Of a stretch of 64,000 nucleotides of DNA, positions 1 to 10,430 are shown in pieces. Positions within the stretch are counted from its first letter, which is position 1; each line of letters begins with the position of its first letter. The notes beneath the pieces are model-generated. The model was not told the origin of the DNA, did no database searches, and saw only the letters and a list, made by a program, of their open reading frames with translations. The stretch is taken from contig OY992833.1 in assembly GCA_963921425.1 (NCBI GenBank), positions 11,015,738 through 11,079,737 of the forward strand, in the 5' to 3' direction. Origin of the DNA: Dryas octopetala. Its lineage: Eukaryota > Streptophyta > Magnoliopsida > Rosales > Rosaceae. The translations under genes were made by a program, and so were the position numbers.

Positions 1-59
1 AAAGTGTAATTGATTCTTTTTATTATTATTTTTTTGTAGATGTCGCTATTTTAAAAAGT

Positions 60-224
60 CAAGTCAATATGAGTGAGGGGGTCGACATGTGCCAAGTCAA
101 CAGATAACGAAGGTACTCGATAGACGCAATATTGAAGTTGATGTACGGGAATAAAACTTTTTTGAGTATAAGATACCAAATTGAAAAAGAAAATATAGTT
201 GATGTATATAGTTGTAATTTGCCC
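60..224. mobile_element. right end of a Mutator-like foldback element (partial)
   Basis: The stretch ends in a terminal sequence (gttgtaatttgccc) resembling the right terminal inverted repeat of the complete element at 30864-32315, with the same phrases in the same order: aacg(a/g)aggtact, then an aagttgatg word, then a gtaattt-gccc/accc end. It is clearly more diverged than the other copy. The left part and target duplication lie outside the window, so the family is inferred by similarity only. Confidence 0.45.
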
Positions 225-902
225 TTTCTCTTTTATATAACCCTAAATAACTAGATGCTGAAAATAATTGGTGAGGGCAAAATAGGAAAAACAAGCCAAC
301 GGTAAAAATTTGTTCAAGCCGTACTCAATTATTGATGCCGAAAGTGGTCAGGGACAACTATCCACATCAACGGTTACCCCTTCTCCCTTTATTTTTCTCT
401 CAATTAAAAAATTGGGGAAACAGTACCACAATTGGGGACTGTCCTCTTCCACAGATCATTCCTTTATGCGATATTCCAAATTTCAACCCAATCAATATCA
501 TCATAATCAGCATTATTCTTGTTATTTTTCTCATTCAATTTGTGAGAATATGAGATGGATCTCATTAATGCATCCTACAAATTTAGAGAAAAAACACCAA
601 AAAACAAAAAAAAAATTATAAGGGAACAATATATAAATTTTATCCCCAAATGTATGATATCTGTAGAACATTTGATCTCTAATTCTTTTTTCTTTTTTTT
701 TTTCTTTTTTGAGCCTGAAGTGTCAGTATGCCAAATCTTGGGAAACCACTTAATGGACCCAATTTTTTCACACTGCAAAGCAAATACAAAGTTGTAATAA
801 AGTAATTAAAGTGAGCAATAAATACCAAATTGTCCTTACATAATCCCAATTATGATGCCTAGAATTAATGGCATATATATATATGACCCTTAATCAATTT
901 AA
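225..902. other. intergenic stretch, no gene seen
   Basis: AT-rich DNA downstream (3') of the minus-strand gene at 903-1346. Open frames here are short and of low complexity, including a poly-T run at about 686-710. Nothing recognisable as coding, RNA or a complete repeat. Confidence 0.5.
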
Positions 903-1345
903 TTAAGAAGGGTGAACCTTTTTAGCTGAAATTCCCTTCCAAGCTGATTTCATGGAAGCAGTGGCTGAGTTGAGTGCAGCCTCAATATACTTCTTGGAAG
1001 CCACAGAAGCTGCATTTTCCATCAACTTTCCCATCTTCCTTGCACTCTCAGCAGTCTTAACCAAGCTGTCCACTTCAGCTCTCGATATGTTCTCCATTTC
1101 CTCTTCAAAACGTCTGAACTCATCCATGGCACTCTCCATGACCGAGTCCAAGTAGTCCTCAGCTTCTTGCATGGAAGCCTCAGCCTCTTCCACTTCTTGT
1201 TGCTGCTGGAGTTCCACTGCAGCCCATGACTTGTAGGCTTCGATCTCGAACAGCTTCATCAGGTCTTCGATGGTCGAGGGGTCGAAGCTCTTGTCTTGCA
1301 AGGCTTGATTTGAGAGGAAGCTGAATTGGGCGATGAGATCTTCCA

Positions 1346-1346
<1 letters not shown>
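903..1346 (-). CDS. MEE9-like: MEE9-like small coiled-coil protein, 147 aa
   Basis: Single-exon minus-strand gene encoding 147 aa. It begins MEDLIAQFSFLSNQ and ends SAWKGISAKKVHPS. The middle is acidic and heptad-like (QQQQEVEEAEASMQEAEDY, then FRRFEEEMENIS), so a coiled coil is likely; there is no signal peptide or membrane segment. From memory the sequence matches the plant-specific family annotated as maternal effect embryo arrest 9 (Arabidopsis At1g60870); the biochemical role is unknown. The start is the first ATG after a TTG/CAA microsatellite in the 5' leader, and a TATA box and G-box lie upstream. The frame is open from start to stop with no intron, and the length is what I expect for the family. 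It is one of only two host genes in the window that look intact. Confidence 0.72.

Positions 1347-1387
<41 letters not shown>
1347..1387. repeat. trinucleotide microsatellite in the 5' leader
   Basis: About thirteen gtt units directly abut the start codon of the MEE9-like gene, so on the gene's strand the leader carries a CAA/AAC tract ending at the ATG. It is likely length-polymorphic and could affect translation. Confidence 0.9.
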
Positions 1388-1503
1388 GAGATTGAGAGAA
1401 TATTGGAGATCGGGCTAGCTTTATGCTTGTTAGTGTATGTAGAAGAAAAAGTGGGTATTGGGTAAGACGAGAATCATGTAATGGAGGGCCACTTTTAGCC
1501 TCC

Positions 1504-1615
1504 TATATAATATTATTATTATATTTAAATTAATGTAGAAAGGATAGGAACCTTGAATTGAACTTTATGTCATGGGCCCATAAGGTATAGAATTTAGCCA
1601 TAAGGTCACGTGACC
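1504..1615 (-). promoter_or_regulatory. probable promoter of the MEE9-like gene
   Basis: Reading leftward, a palindromic G-box (ggtcacgtgacc, 1604-1615), a tgggccc site II-like element (about 1573-1580) and a TATA-like tatata (about 1504-1509) precede the gene. The TATA lies about 160 bp upstream of the ATG, leaving room for a leader of roughly 130 nt. G-box and site II are known plant promoter motifs; their use here is inferred from spacing. Confidence 0.5.
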
Positions 1616-1663
1616 ACACAACCATTGGCCATTGGTGGACAGAGATGCAACCAATTATAAAAT

Positions 1664-2717
1664 TTTTTTTTTACTTATTAATCAACTTTTTCCTTTTTCT
1701 TTTTGAGAAAGTTAGGCTCAAGACTTGATTGAAATAATGAAGCATAAGAAGAATTACAAGATCTTCCGCCACTACAACATCTAGCAAATTCGACACAACA
1801 ACTACACAGCTAAAGAACAAGCATGCAAGTAAAATTGTCGATCAACAACTAGATCTTGACCCTGTGGACCGGAGACAACAGGGTCAAGATCTACCAAAGA
1901 CCAAATTCTCAAGGCTTCACACATAAAGGACCATCAGATGCAAAAACAATAACTTGACCCTATGGACCGGAGGCAACATAAACAAAACAGACAGAACAAA
2001 ATTCGCATACAAAGTAAACTCAATCTCATGCCGAACTAATTTTTAATGATGGAACATGGAGGTATTGAAGGGCATAAACACACCTCTTATGTTCGAGGCA
2101 CCTCCACCTTCAATCTCTGACACGGGAATAAAAGCTCTAAACCTGTAAAACAAAACCTCAGGACGAGCAGGGCTGAAATACACAAGAATAAACCAAAACA
2201 AAATAAACAAACAAAGACCATAGCTAGCACCACCAGGCAACAGCCACCACCCACACTATGTGTGACAGAAGGAGGACGCGAAGCCGCGACCACTAAGTGC
2301 GGCAGATCGTAGGCGCGAAACCACGACCTTTCTTCGCCGTTGCTGTTGTCGTTGCTGCTCCATCATGATGATCTCCCGCCGCTCTGCCGATGATCCGACC
2401 CAGTGCGCATTGTTGCTAAAACTAGACATCGGAAAAATCTTTCATATTGAAATTTGGAAAAGCTCTCACTTACAGGGAGGAGAGTATCTCGTAGGTCATA
2501 CCAAAACAATAAAAAGGAGAGGCAGGGGATCGAGCCTGTGAGAAACACACCTGGAAAACTCAACTGAGAGAGGGAGAGTTGAGGAGAGAGAAAAGAGCTC
2601 TTTTTGTGGCGGTTAGGGTTTCTTATTGATTAACTACCTTCCATGAGATTTAAACTCAGGACCTACTTCGACAAAGAAAGATTGAGTATTATCCACTAGA
2701 CTAAATAGTCATTGGCC
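1664..2717 (-). mobile_element. polyA retroposon with tRNA-like head (SINE or LINE-like), 9-bp target duplication
   Basis: The segment is bounded by identical 9-bp direct repeats, ttataaaat, at 1655-1663 and 2718-2726. On the minus strand it starts near 2717 with a tRNA-like head: an A-box-like tagtctagtggataatac and a B-box-like ggtcctgagtttaaatctc about 30 nt later. It ends in an A-run (T-run at 1664-1672). This is the signature of a non-LTR retroposon. At 1054 bp it is much longer than an ordinary SINE. The body has short open frames that I do not recognise; it contains two similar phrases (cttgaccctgtggaccgg and cttgaccctatggaccgg). It could be a SINE head fused to LINE or gene sequence, or a decayed LINE. 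Confidence 0.55.
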
Positions 2718-2726
2718 TTATAAAAT

Positions 2727-3539
2727 GGTTATTGTACTTGTTTTTGTCTGATGTGAGAAAAGCAAATACACTAACACCTCATTTATTTTTATAATAATGT
2801 TAGAGACTTAGAGTCCTCAAATTTATTCACTAAACGATGTGTCAAAATATAAATTAGAATAACCATTTAAGGCTGATTCAAGCGGTCAGGGGGAAGTGGA
2901 TGTGGTAGCCCTAAATTTTTCGCCTTAACTTAATTTTAGTCACTTTAATTTTCGGCACTTTATTTGAGGAATTTAGAATTTCCTTGATTTATTTTTGGCA
3001 AAAATAGGAATTCATTAGAGGTATTAGAATTTTTCTTGTGCCAAAAGTGAAGGCATGGTTGGATGATGCTCATCTCAACAAAGTCCATAAGGTTTAGTTC
3101 GAGTGGGATAAAGTTTGGGAGATAGGATTGTGATTTATCCAAAATTTGGTGATTATTTTGAATTTTTTTTAGTTTTATTTTTTTTATCACAAATAATCCC
3201 TTAATTTTGACCAATATATCAACTTGGTCCTTAAAGTTCTTTTTCGCTCAATGTGGTCCTCCATATTTACCACTAGCACATCAATATCACCCTCCAACAT
3301 TTCGTCAAATTTTCCGCCAAAAATGATCAATCCATGATAACACTTTCCTATTTTCTATTTTTTAAAATCCTTTAAACATTAAATTTTCATTAAAAATAGC
3401 TCGAAAGTCCGAAAAATTCTATGGACTCCTCTCAAGTAGTATTATTTTCCTATAACCTCAATTTCAAAATTCAACTTCCAAAAATTTTAATCAAAATTCT
3501 AACATCTCAAAATAATCAATACAACAATAATGTTAATAT
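2727..3539. other. unassigned repeat-like intergenic DNA
   Basis: No gene seen. Phrases such as ttgaccaatatatcaacttg and ggtcctccatatttaccac (about 3210-3275) have the look of old Mutator-like termini, and ggttatt/aataacc near 2727 and 2860 may be the ends of a very small MITE. None of this has clear target duplications. Confidence 0.3.
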
Positions 3540-3880
3540 ACATCGGTCGAAAACTGATGTAAAAATACAAAAAATAGATAAGCCCCGTCATGATAACTAT
3601 TCCCCCAATAGATATTAGCTTCAAAACTGATGTCTATAGCACTTATCATATCAGTTTGAGTTAATTAACTAATGTCTATATTATTTCACATGTCAATTTT
3701 AGCCAAATACCTGATGTTTATATTACTTTACTTATCAGTTGTTTTTCGAAATAACTCATGTCTAAATTACTTCACACGTCAATTTTCAAGAGTTGTATAT
3801 TACTTCACAAATCATTGTTATCAAAATAATTCATGTCTAAATTACGTCACAAATCAGTTTTTTTTGTCTAAAATTAGGTA
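3540..3880. repeat. hairpin-forming repeat array, possibly CACTA subterminal relic
   Basis: The array starts with a short hairpin (acatcggt, spacer, aactgatgt) and continues with five or six diverged units of about 60-70 bp built on a (c/a)tgatgtctatatta word followed by cttcacatatcagtt, so units end in a sequence complementary to the unit start. Such short inverted subterminal repeats are typical of plant CACTA elements. No cactaca terminus is visible nearby, so assignment is tentative. Confidence 0.4.
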
Positions 3881-3907
3881 TAATAGGCCTGAACTCCTTA
3901 AAAACAA

Positions 3908-4290
3908 TTTCATTTTCAGCTGGGCTATCGTGTTTTTTTTCTTCTCCTCACGGACAAAAGCGTAGTTGTGATTGGTAAATTAATGTTGGATCAAAAGCCT
4001 CAAGTGTTATACAATTTCGAAATTTTTTATTGGGTAGAACGTGGATCTCCAAAACCCGATATTGTAAGTTCAAATCCAACAGAGCCCTGCCAGCACCGGA
4101 TATTTTGTTGAACAAAGTCAATGAATTGTACTTATTTTTGTATGTGTTTAATTATATTGAGCATTCATTCTTGATTAATTTCCTTTTTCATTGTGTTATT
4201 TTACTTATTTCATTTTCAGCTGGGCTATTGTGTTTCTTTTCTTCTCCTCACGGACAAAAGCGTAGTTGTGATTGGTAAATTAATGTTGGA
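3908..4290. repeat. 83-bp direct repeat, copies exactly 300 bp apart
   Basis: Copies at 3908-3990 and 4208-4290 are nearly identical (they differ at about two positions within the ctatcgtgt/ctattgtgt stretch). The DNA between them holds the tRNA-like box at 4029-4085. The layout fits a local tandem duplication of a 300-bp unit that later diverged, or a small element with long terminal direct repeats. Confidence 0.7.
4029..4085 (+). repeat. tRNA-derived promoter-like box (SINE head candidate)
   Basis: An A-box-like tgggtagaacgtggatc is followed about 25 nt later by a B-box-like gtaagttcaaatcc, the arrangement of an internal RNA polymerase III promoter. No cloverleaf or matching acceptor stem can be drawn, so this is a tRNA-derived repeat rather than a functional tRNA gene. 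Confidence 0.4.
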
Positions 4291-4879
4291 CTTTGAGGAT
4301 CAGTTTTTTCTGTTTCATATTATTTGAAAAATTCGGAAATAAGTTGCACAAAGTACGTAATGTTTTTTTTTTTTTTGTGGTTTTTGTAACTTTCATACAG
4401 GAAGAATTCACCAGAATTTCATTCCTGTAACATCTTTACCATGTTCTATAAGCCACCCACGAATTAAAACGTTTACTACTAAAATTGGATAATTATAAAG
4501 GGGGCTATTCTCCAAGATATACAATGTGATCCCCATAATGACTCAAAACTTTATAATCTTAACAGTTCATACCATATACACCGATATGACGACACAATAT
4601 TCAGTCACCTAATCTAGTTCGCATTGGAAGAGAAAGAAAAACACCCGAATCTCATATAACACATATCAAGGCGCACAGCATTTTGTCTAGCTGCAGCAGC
4701 TCCATTTTGTCCTGGGTACACAGTAGGAAAACTTCATATACTTACCTCCTTTTCTTCTATGTTTGCTGATTGTCTTGCAAATCCTAGTATTCTGAGACTT
4801 TAATGATCATTTTGGATGGGTATTGGACCCATCTATCTCTTGATGGGGGGGCTAAGCTCGGGCTTTGCCTTGACAGATA
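4291..4879. other. intergenic stretch, no gene seen
   Basis: AT-rich DNA with no plausible coding frame. It lies downstream of the minus-strand fragment at 4880-5675, so part may be the former 3' untranslated region of that gene. Confidence 0.4.
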
Positions 4880-5675
4880 TTAGACGGTGCTCATGTCCAC
4901 ACGGCTTTTATGAAGCTGGAAGGCGGGGGTGATCCAGCTCCCACAACTACATTGGATGCCTGACCAATTGAAGTAACCCAAGCGAGCTTCACAATGTGCA
5001 CAGGACAATTTCCCCTCCACTGCACCTTCTTCAACTGGGTAATGAAAGAAATGCTAAGAAAGATTAGATTATTTGGTGTTTCTATGCCAAATCACATTGA
5101 AAGAAAGATGCCACCAACAAAAATAAGTTACTACTTTACTTAAGTTGAGGTATATGGAAACCTACATAAGCTTAGGAAATATAGAAAAAAAGATGATCAA
5201 GAAAAGCGATGTGGATTCTTCACATCTGTAGGACAAATGAGAATCTATTTTCATTATTTGAAATTCCATAAAATTGTCAACTAAATGGAACGATTTGGCA
5301 ATGACAAAAATCTATCTATAGTTGATATGAAATCTCATGTGACAGTTCATCATCCAATTCTATAGAAAAAAAAAAAAAAAAATCAAAACAAGTATAAAGA
5401 ACAAAAGGTATACAAATAAGGAATTCATATATGTAACTTTACCTGCCGTCATCCACCTTAGAGGCTCAACAAAAATGGATGAACATTCAGAATCCTCAAC
5501 AATTCATTGTCCTGCAATGCAACCACTCTTCGGCATTTCTTGCAGCGGAATGCAGGAGTACCAGTTTTTCCACCATTTGGAGTTGCTTCTACTTCAGAGG
5601 AAACTTCACTGGGCAACCCAGGATCTGCCCCAAATTTAGAAGTGTCTATTCTCTCCCCTCGATGGTAAGATTCAC
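4880..5675 (-). pseudogene. YVH1/DUSP12-like zinc-binding C-terminus, gene fragment
   Basis: Two exons on the minus strand encode the C-terminal half of a dual-specificity-phosphatase-related protein (Arabidopsis At4g18593 type). The upstream exon, 5443-5675, begins after an AG acceptor, encodes FRCKKCRRVVALQDN and, in another frame, ECSSIFVEPLRWMTA, and ends at a gcag/gtaaag donor. The last exon, 4880-5034, encodes GKLSCAHCEARLGYFNWSG, then CSCGSWITPAFQLHKSRVD and a stop. The spaced CxxC, CxxC and CxC pairs match the zinc-binding domain of YVH1, known in yeast for ribosome maturation. The catalytic phosphatase domain is absent, and a piece between LQDN and ECSS is missing with a change of frame, so the gene is dead. 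Its upstream side abuts copied resistance-gene DNA starting at 5866. The family call rests on remembered motifs. Confidence 0.68.
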
Positions 5676-5865
5676 CTTAAAGGATGGGAAAAAAATTCTT
5701 CAATTGCAGTGAAACAGACATTCACATTTGCCACTAATATTGAAAACTTCCACCAAAATGAGTAAGAATAAGTTATAATGTCTCCTGTGCTGAGCCAAAC
5801 AATTTCTCACATAGTAAATAACACAAGGAACATTGCAATGTAGTTGTTAATCCTTCCCATGTTGT

Positions 5866-6416
5866 TAGTGGGGAAAGCAAACATACGCAAGTTAGCATTT
5901 GAATGGAAGTATGGCAGGGAAAGCAGCAACAATGATGAGGCTGTATTAGACGGCCTCCAACCGAACTGTAATTTGGAAAGCTTAGATATTGACAACTTCA
6001 TGGGTGCTAAATTTGCATCATGGATGATGAGTGGGCTGCCACTCAATTTGAAAAAGATTTACTTAATGAATTGCGAGGAATGTGAAGAAATCCCAATGCT
6101 TGGTCATTTGCCAAATCTTATACATGTTGTGATTGGCTATATGCCTAAGCTAAAATGCCTGGGAGTTGAGTTTTATGGGTATAACAGTGTTTTCGGTACG
6201 ACAAGGAATGAGACAAGGGCTTTGTTTCCAGCATTGAAAACCTTGAAAATTGGTGAGTGCAGGATGCTAAGTGAATGGATGGAAGCACCAAAAAAAGTAA
6301 TTGTGTTTCCTTGTCTTGAGGAGTTATCTATTAAGTATTGTGGCCAATTGAGAAATGCACCCACCAGTCATTTTCCATCTCTCCAGAAGTTGAGAATAAC
6401 TGGTATTGACAGCGCC
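5866..6416 (+). pseudogene. LRR fragment copied from the CNL resistance gene
   Basis: An open stretch encoding about 180 aa of leucine-rich repeat (from [18 protein letters not shown] to LRITGIDSA) is nearly identical to part of the intact resistance gene at about 58101-58656. It has no NB-ARC domain, no start of its own and no LRR end. At about 6416 the similarity jumps from inside the LRR of the donor to DNA that lies about 1.8 kb further downstream at the donor locus (about 60425), so it ends in a few unrelated residues and a stop. It is a rearranged duplicate, not a functional gene. It directly adjoins the YVH1-like fragment on its left. Confidence 0.9.
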
Positions 6417-7225
6417 AGCCTCTTATTTTGGATATTATGTTCCTTTTTATAGGGAATCAGAATGACAATGAAATGGAAAAATAACAATCAATAAACCTAC
6501 TATATTTGTATCATGAATGAATTTTCGAATTGTATTTACAGAGATTTGAATTGTCAGATTAGCATAGTTGGTTGACGCATCTTAGTGGTAGATCGACTCT
6601 GCAAGGAATAGTGAAAGTCCTTTTGTTTATAATATTCCTTTTGTTTTAGTAAGAATTATTTTGGATATACTTTCAGTGATCAAGTTGATGTTAACGTCTG
6701 TTCATGCATAATAGGCTTCAAGCTGAATCTTGTACAAGTTTATAATACATACCAGATTTGGTATGGTCCTTCATGAGTTTGGTTCTCATGGGAACTTTTT
6801 AACTTTTTGGGTCAGGTTTCAATTAGCATTTCCAATTAAGAAAAGGGGATATTCTAAATATTCTATTAGATGGGGTAAGAAAGAGGGTGATGCATCATAC
6901 ATAATATTTTATCTTCCGGGCTAGATTCTTGCAGATCATTTTATTTCATTGATTGTCTACCTGTTGTTTGAAGAAACTGAGTTGTTTACGACATAAGCTC
7001 CACAGTTAATTTGAGAACTTGGTGATACTCTTTTGTAGTTTTGGGAGGCTAGTGTCCATTGCAAGTATACATTTAATGTATTGGAGGATCCTGTCAGGGA
7101 GCCTATCATCTGTTGAAGAACTGCATTTGTAAATGTGAGAATCTGAAGTATCTATCTACATTGCAGATGATATCCAACACCACCAATATAAACTTCTGAC
7201 GATTTTTTATTTCTGCCTTCTAAAG

Positions 7226-7290
7226 GAAAGATGCACCAAGGAGAGCCGCCGGAGTGGCCCAAGATTCCTCATATTCCAGAATCAAGTGCA
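7226..7290 (+). pseudogene. terminal LRR exon remnant of a resistance gene
   Basis: The sequence encodes a version of the resistance-gene C-terminus ([14 protein letters not shown] in the intact gene at about 59958; here the same region reads from gaaagatgcaccaagg to ttcctcatattccagaatc). A second extra copy sits at about 61235. The remnant has no upstream LRR attached. Confidence 0.75.
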
Positions 7291-8551
7291 AGTTTCTTTC
7301 TCAAATCAATAATTTGTGATTTGTTCTCTTTCTCCTCTCTCTCACTTTCATTTACTTACTTCACTATTTATTGGTTTGTTATGCTGTTTGTGTCGTTTTG
7401 TTTTCTTTTTAAATTACTAGTACTTTTCGTCATTGGAAGTTCCTTCTCTCCTACAACAAAAAGGAAGAAGAAAGAAAATAAAAAATAAAAAATTGCAGTT
7501 TTAACACTTAAGTTTTGGTGTCATTGCATTAACATCTATGCGTTTTTTGTTTCAGGTTTTAATAATCCTCTCCTTTCCAAGCAAGGAGCATACTGGAATA
7601 AGCACACTTATGTTCAAGTTTTGGGTTGAGTGACTTCAACAAATATGAGCATCAAGTAATAGAATCTTTCTCTTGTTAAATCTCCCTGGTATTTTGGGTG
7701 TTTCTAGCCCCCTATATCTTCGCATAGTAGGTTTAAATAGTTTTTTTAATGCTTTGTACTGTTCTCTTGCCTCTGCTCTATCTTTCACTTGTTTATGTTC
7801 TTCCTAGGTTCTTTTTTTTTTTTCTCCAAATGGCGCCATCTATTATTATTTAGTCATAATTTTCGATTTTCAGCAGGCTCTTACTCAATTGGAAGAACAA
7901 GTGCTGTGCAATAAGTGCAAACTTAGTCTTGGTACTTGAGTTCCTTTTGCCCTGCATCGCACTGCATTTTTGGCTATTTGGTGACAGTGATCATGAGAAT
8001 TACCCTAATAATCATATATTGCATTTCCATATAATCATAAGAACTGATCAGTTACTAGCATCTTTTGTTCCAGTTATTCTTAAAAATCATTGTCCTTATA
8101 TACTTGACTTGTATGTATTCAAATATTTTGCTTGAGTGCTTATCATTTGAGATTTTTTTTTTTTTCCAATATATGTTGTGTTGATTTTGTTAAATGATAT
8201 TCATATGTTTGTGTCTTTCTCAAGCTAGCTAGCCTCTTATTCTGATATCATGTTCCTTTCTGAATTAAGTTCTTGCATAATGCTTAGAATTATATTCGTT
8301 ATTACAATGCATATAAATATGTTCTAAGCCATGTTGGACATGTTTGTTATGGCACATGCAGATACCCTGTTGTTACAAGGAAATGCTTCTTGGTATCTGT
8401 GGGTTCTTTATCACACTTCTTGGTTGACCACTTGTTTAAGGTAATTTGTAGTCTATATGGAAATTATTTTTATCTGTTAATTCAGTATTTCTATTTTTTT
8501 TTTTTTTTTTGGTTGGGTGAGCTGTGGTAGGAAAGGAGAAAGGGAGAGAGG

Positions 8552-8554
<3 letters not shown>

Positions 8555-8610
<56 letters not shown>
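8555..8610. repeat. AG dinucleotide microsatellite
   Basis: About 28 ag units in the left duplication copy. The matching tract in the right copy (62559-62597) is shorter, so the locus has changed length since duplication. Confidence 0.9.
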
Positions 8611-8611
<1 letters not shown>

Positions 8612-9593
8612 AAGGACTTAATTAATTACACTGTAACGGCACAAGAGCTGCGTGTAAAGTTGAATAGAACAAAGATGGTGAAATGACAGAGAAGGAAATT
8701 TAGGAATGCAATCAGCAGTCTCTGTTGCACCATGTGATTGATGCAAACATGCAGCATTTTAAACCTACAATTTCCAGGACCTTCATCATCTCCAAGCATA
8801 GAGTGGTTTCCTACAAAATTTGTTGGTATTTATTTAATTGAAACAACCAACAGATATTTACATTCTTAAGCATCACTGTTCTCACTAACTCTTGATTCTC
8901 TAGTTCATGTGTTTATGTTAACTCATTTCTTGTAATTTGAAATAGTTTGCTGTTCTTGGAGATATTTCGAACCACCTCACAGCCTCACTGATTTGCTGTA
9001 CTAAAAGCTTTGCCAGAGTGGCCAGAGATTCTATCATGGTTTTATCCTTTTTAACAACAAAGTGAGAGACTGTTATCACTCAACGTATGTGAAGATTTGC
9101 TGAGGGGAGTGTCTCAGTTGCTGAAAACTTCCTATTCAAATCATTTGTAAACTTTCAATCACTACCACCTCCACTTCTGTCCTGGTGTTCCTTTTTGATT
9201 AGTTAATTTAGTTTTAATTTGTACTTTCTGGGTGCATTGTGCTATTCTCTAGTCTCTATTTGACATTTTTTTATGTTTTAATTATCCAATATATTGGCCA
9301 TTTTGTTTTGTCAATTGGCTAAAACTATTATGTTGGCATGATTTGTAGGTTTTCAAGAGCCTATAACTCGAAAGGAAGAACTGGTGTGCAATAAATAGTG
9401 CACTGCAGGTACTTGGTTAATTACTTGTTTCATTGTAGATAATGCAATTCATGATAGACAATTAGATACTCTACTGTTGATTGTACATCTTACTCAAACC
9501 TCACATTTCTTACTTGCATCAATAATGTACCTGATGAATGATGATCAAGTAGTCATGAATGCTTATGTTATGTTATATGATTATTAATTGCAG

Positions 9594-10430
9594 GCTCATA
9601 GAGATATGGCAAGGGAAGCAGTGAGGAAGTCACTTGTCCGTTTGAAGAATGGAGAAAATGCAGACACACCAATACTGCCACTCCCTAAAAAGGCCAAGAA
9701 GATCCTAGTTGCTGGAACCCATGCTGACAATTTGGGCTATCAATGTGGTGGGTGGACTCTCACTTGGCAAGGACTTAGCGGCAACAACCTCACTGCTGGT
9801 ATATTTATATCTGCTTTTTTTGTGTCAAGTGTATATTCGACACCAGGAATGTTAAGCCTTGCATTACGATATATAAGTCATAGTCGATCTGCTTAATTAA
9901 TTTCGACCATAATTCATCTGTGTACAGGAACCACAATCCTAAGTGCCATCAAAGCTGCAGTTGATCCCAGCACAGAAGTTGTCTTGAGTGAAAACCCTGT
10001 AGCTGATTTTGTGAAGTCAAACAAGTTCGACTATGCCATTGTTTCTGTTGGACAGCACCCCTACGCCGAGACAAACGGGGATAGTTTGAATTTGACAGTT
10101 GTAGACCCGGGTCCAAACACTATCACCAACGACGTCTGTGGTGGAGCCAAATGCGTTGTTATTATTGTCTCCGTCTGCCCGGTTGTGATTTAGCCCTACA
10201 TTTCTTCAATTGATGCTCTTGTGGCTGCATGGCTGCCTGGAACTGAAGGGCAAGGATTTGCTGATGTTCTTTTTGGTGATTATGGATTCACTGGATTGCT
10301 TCCAAGGAATTCACTGGCTTGGTTCAAGACAGTTTATCAGCTCCCTATGAATGTTGGTGATGCACATTATGATCCCCTCTTCCCATTTGGTTTTGGACTT
10401 CCAACTCAGCCTGCTAATCAGTCAAGTTAG
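9594..10430 (+). pseudogene. GH3 beta-glucan exohydrolase, C-terminal domain fragment
   Basis: Two exons, 9594-9798 and 9928-10430, joined by a GT-AG intron, encode the C-terminal alpha/beta sandwich domain of a plant family 3 beta-D-glucan exohydrolase, a cell-wall enzyme. Recognisable segments are [61 protein letters not shown] and [10 protein letters not shown]. The N-terminal barrel with the catalytic nucleophile, the signal peptide and a start codon are missing. An in-frame stop (tag, 10191-10193) lies where the family normally has a glutamine in VVIQPY, and the conserved SGRPVV reads SVCPVV. It is therefore a broken partial copy. It starts about 70 bp after the resistance-locus duplication ends, as if both pieces were joined in one rearrangement. 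Confidence 0.88.

Larger units (their letters stand above)
6417..9524. repeat. segmental duplication, left copy (partner 60425-63033)
   Basis: Almost the whole stretch is repeated behind the resistance gene, with high identity across non-coding DNA (for example ggtagatcgactctgcaagg at about 6587 and 60594). It holds a copy of the last LRR exon at about 7226-7290, a 3' exon-like piece at about 7870-7935 and an AG microsatellite. The left copy carries about 540 bp (roughly 8775-9315) that the right copy lacks; the right copy has a 73-bp tandem duplication that the left lacks. No intact gene is present. Confidence 0.88.

Noticed and set aside
575-797. Frames across the poly-T/poly-A run
   Set aside because: Lysine or phenylalanine runs with no coding character.
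4029-4085. Functional tRNA gene
   Set aside because: Only A- and B-box-like words are present; no cloverleaf or acceptor stem can be formed.
7231-7488. Small plus-strand gene of about 85 codons (also at 61238)
   Set aside because: Its first residues are the resistance-gene C-terminus read from a chance ATG, followed by translated intron.
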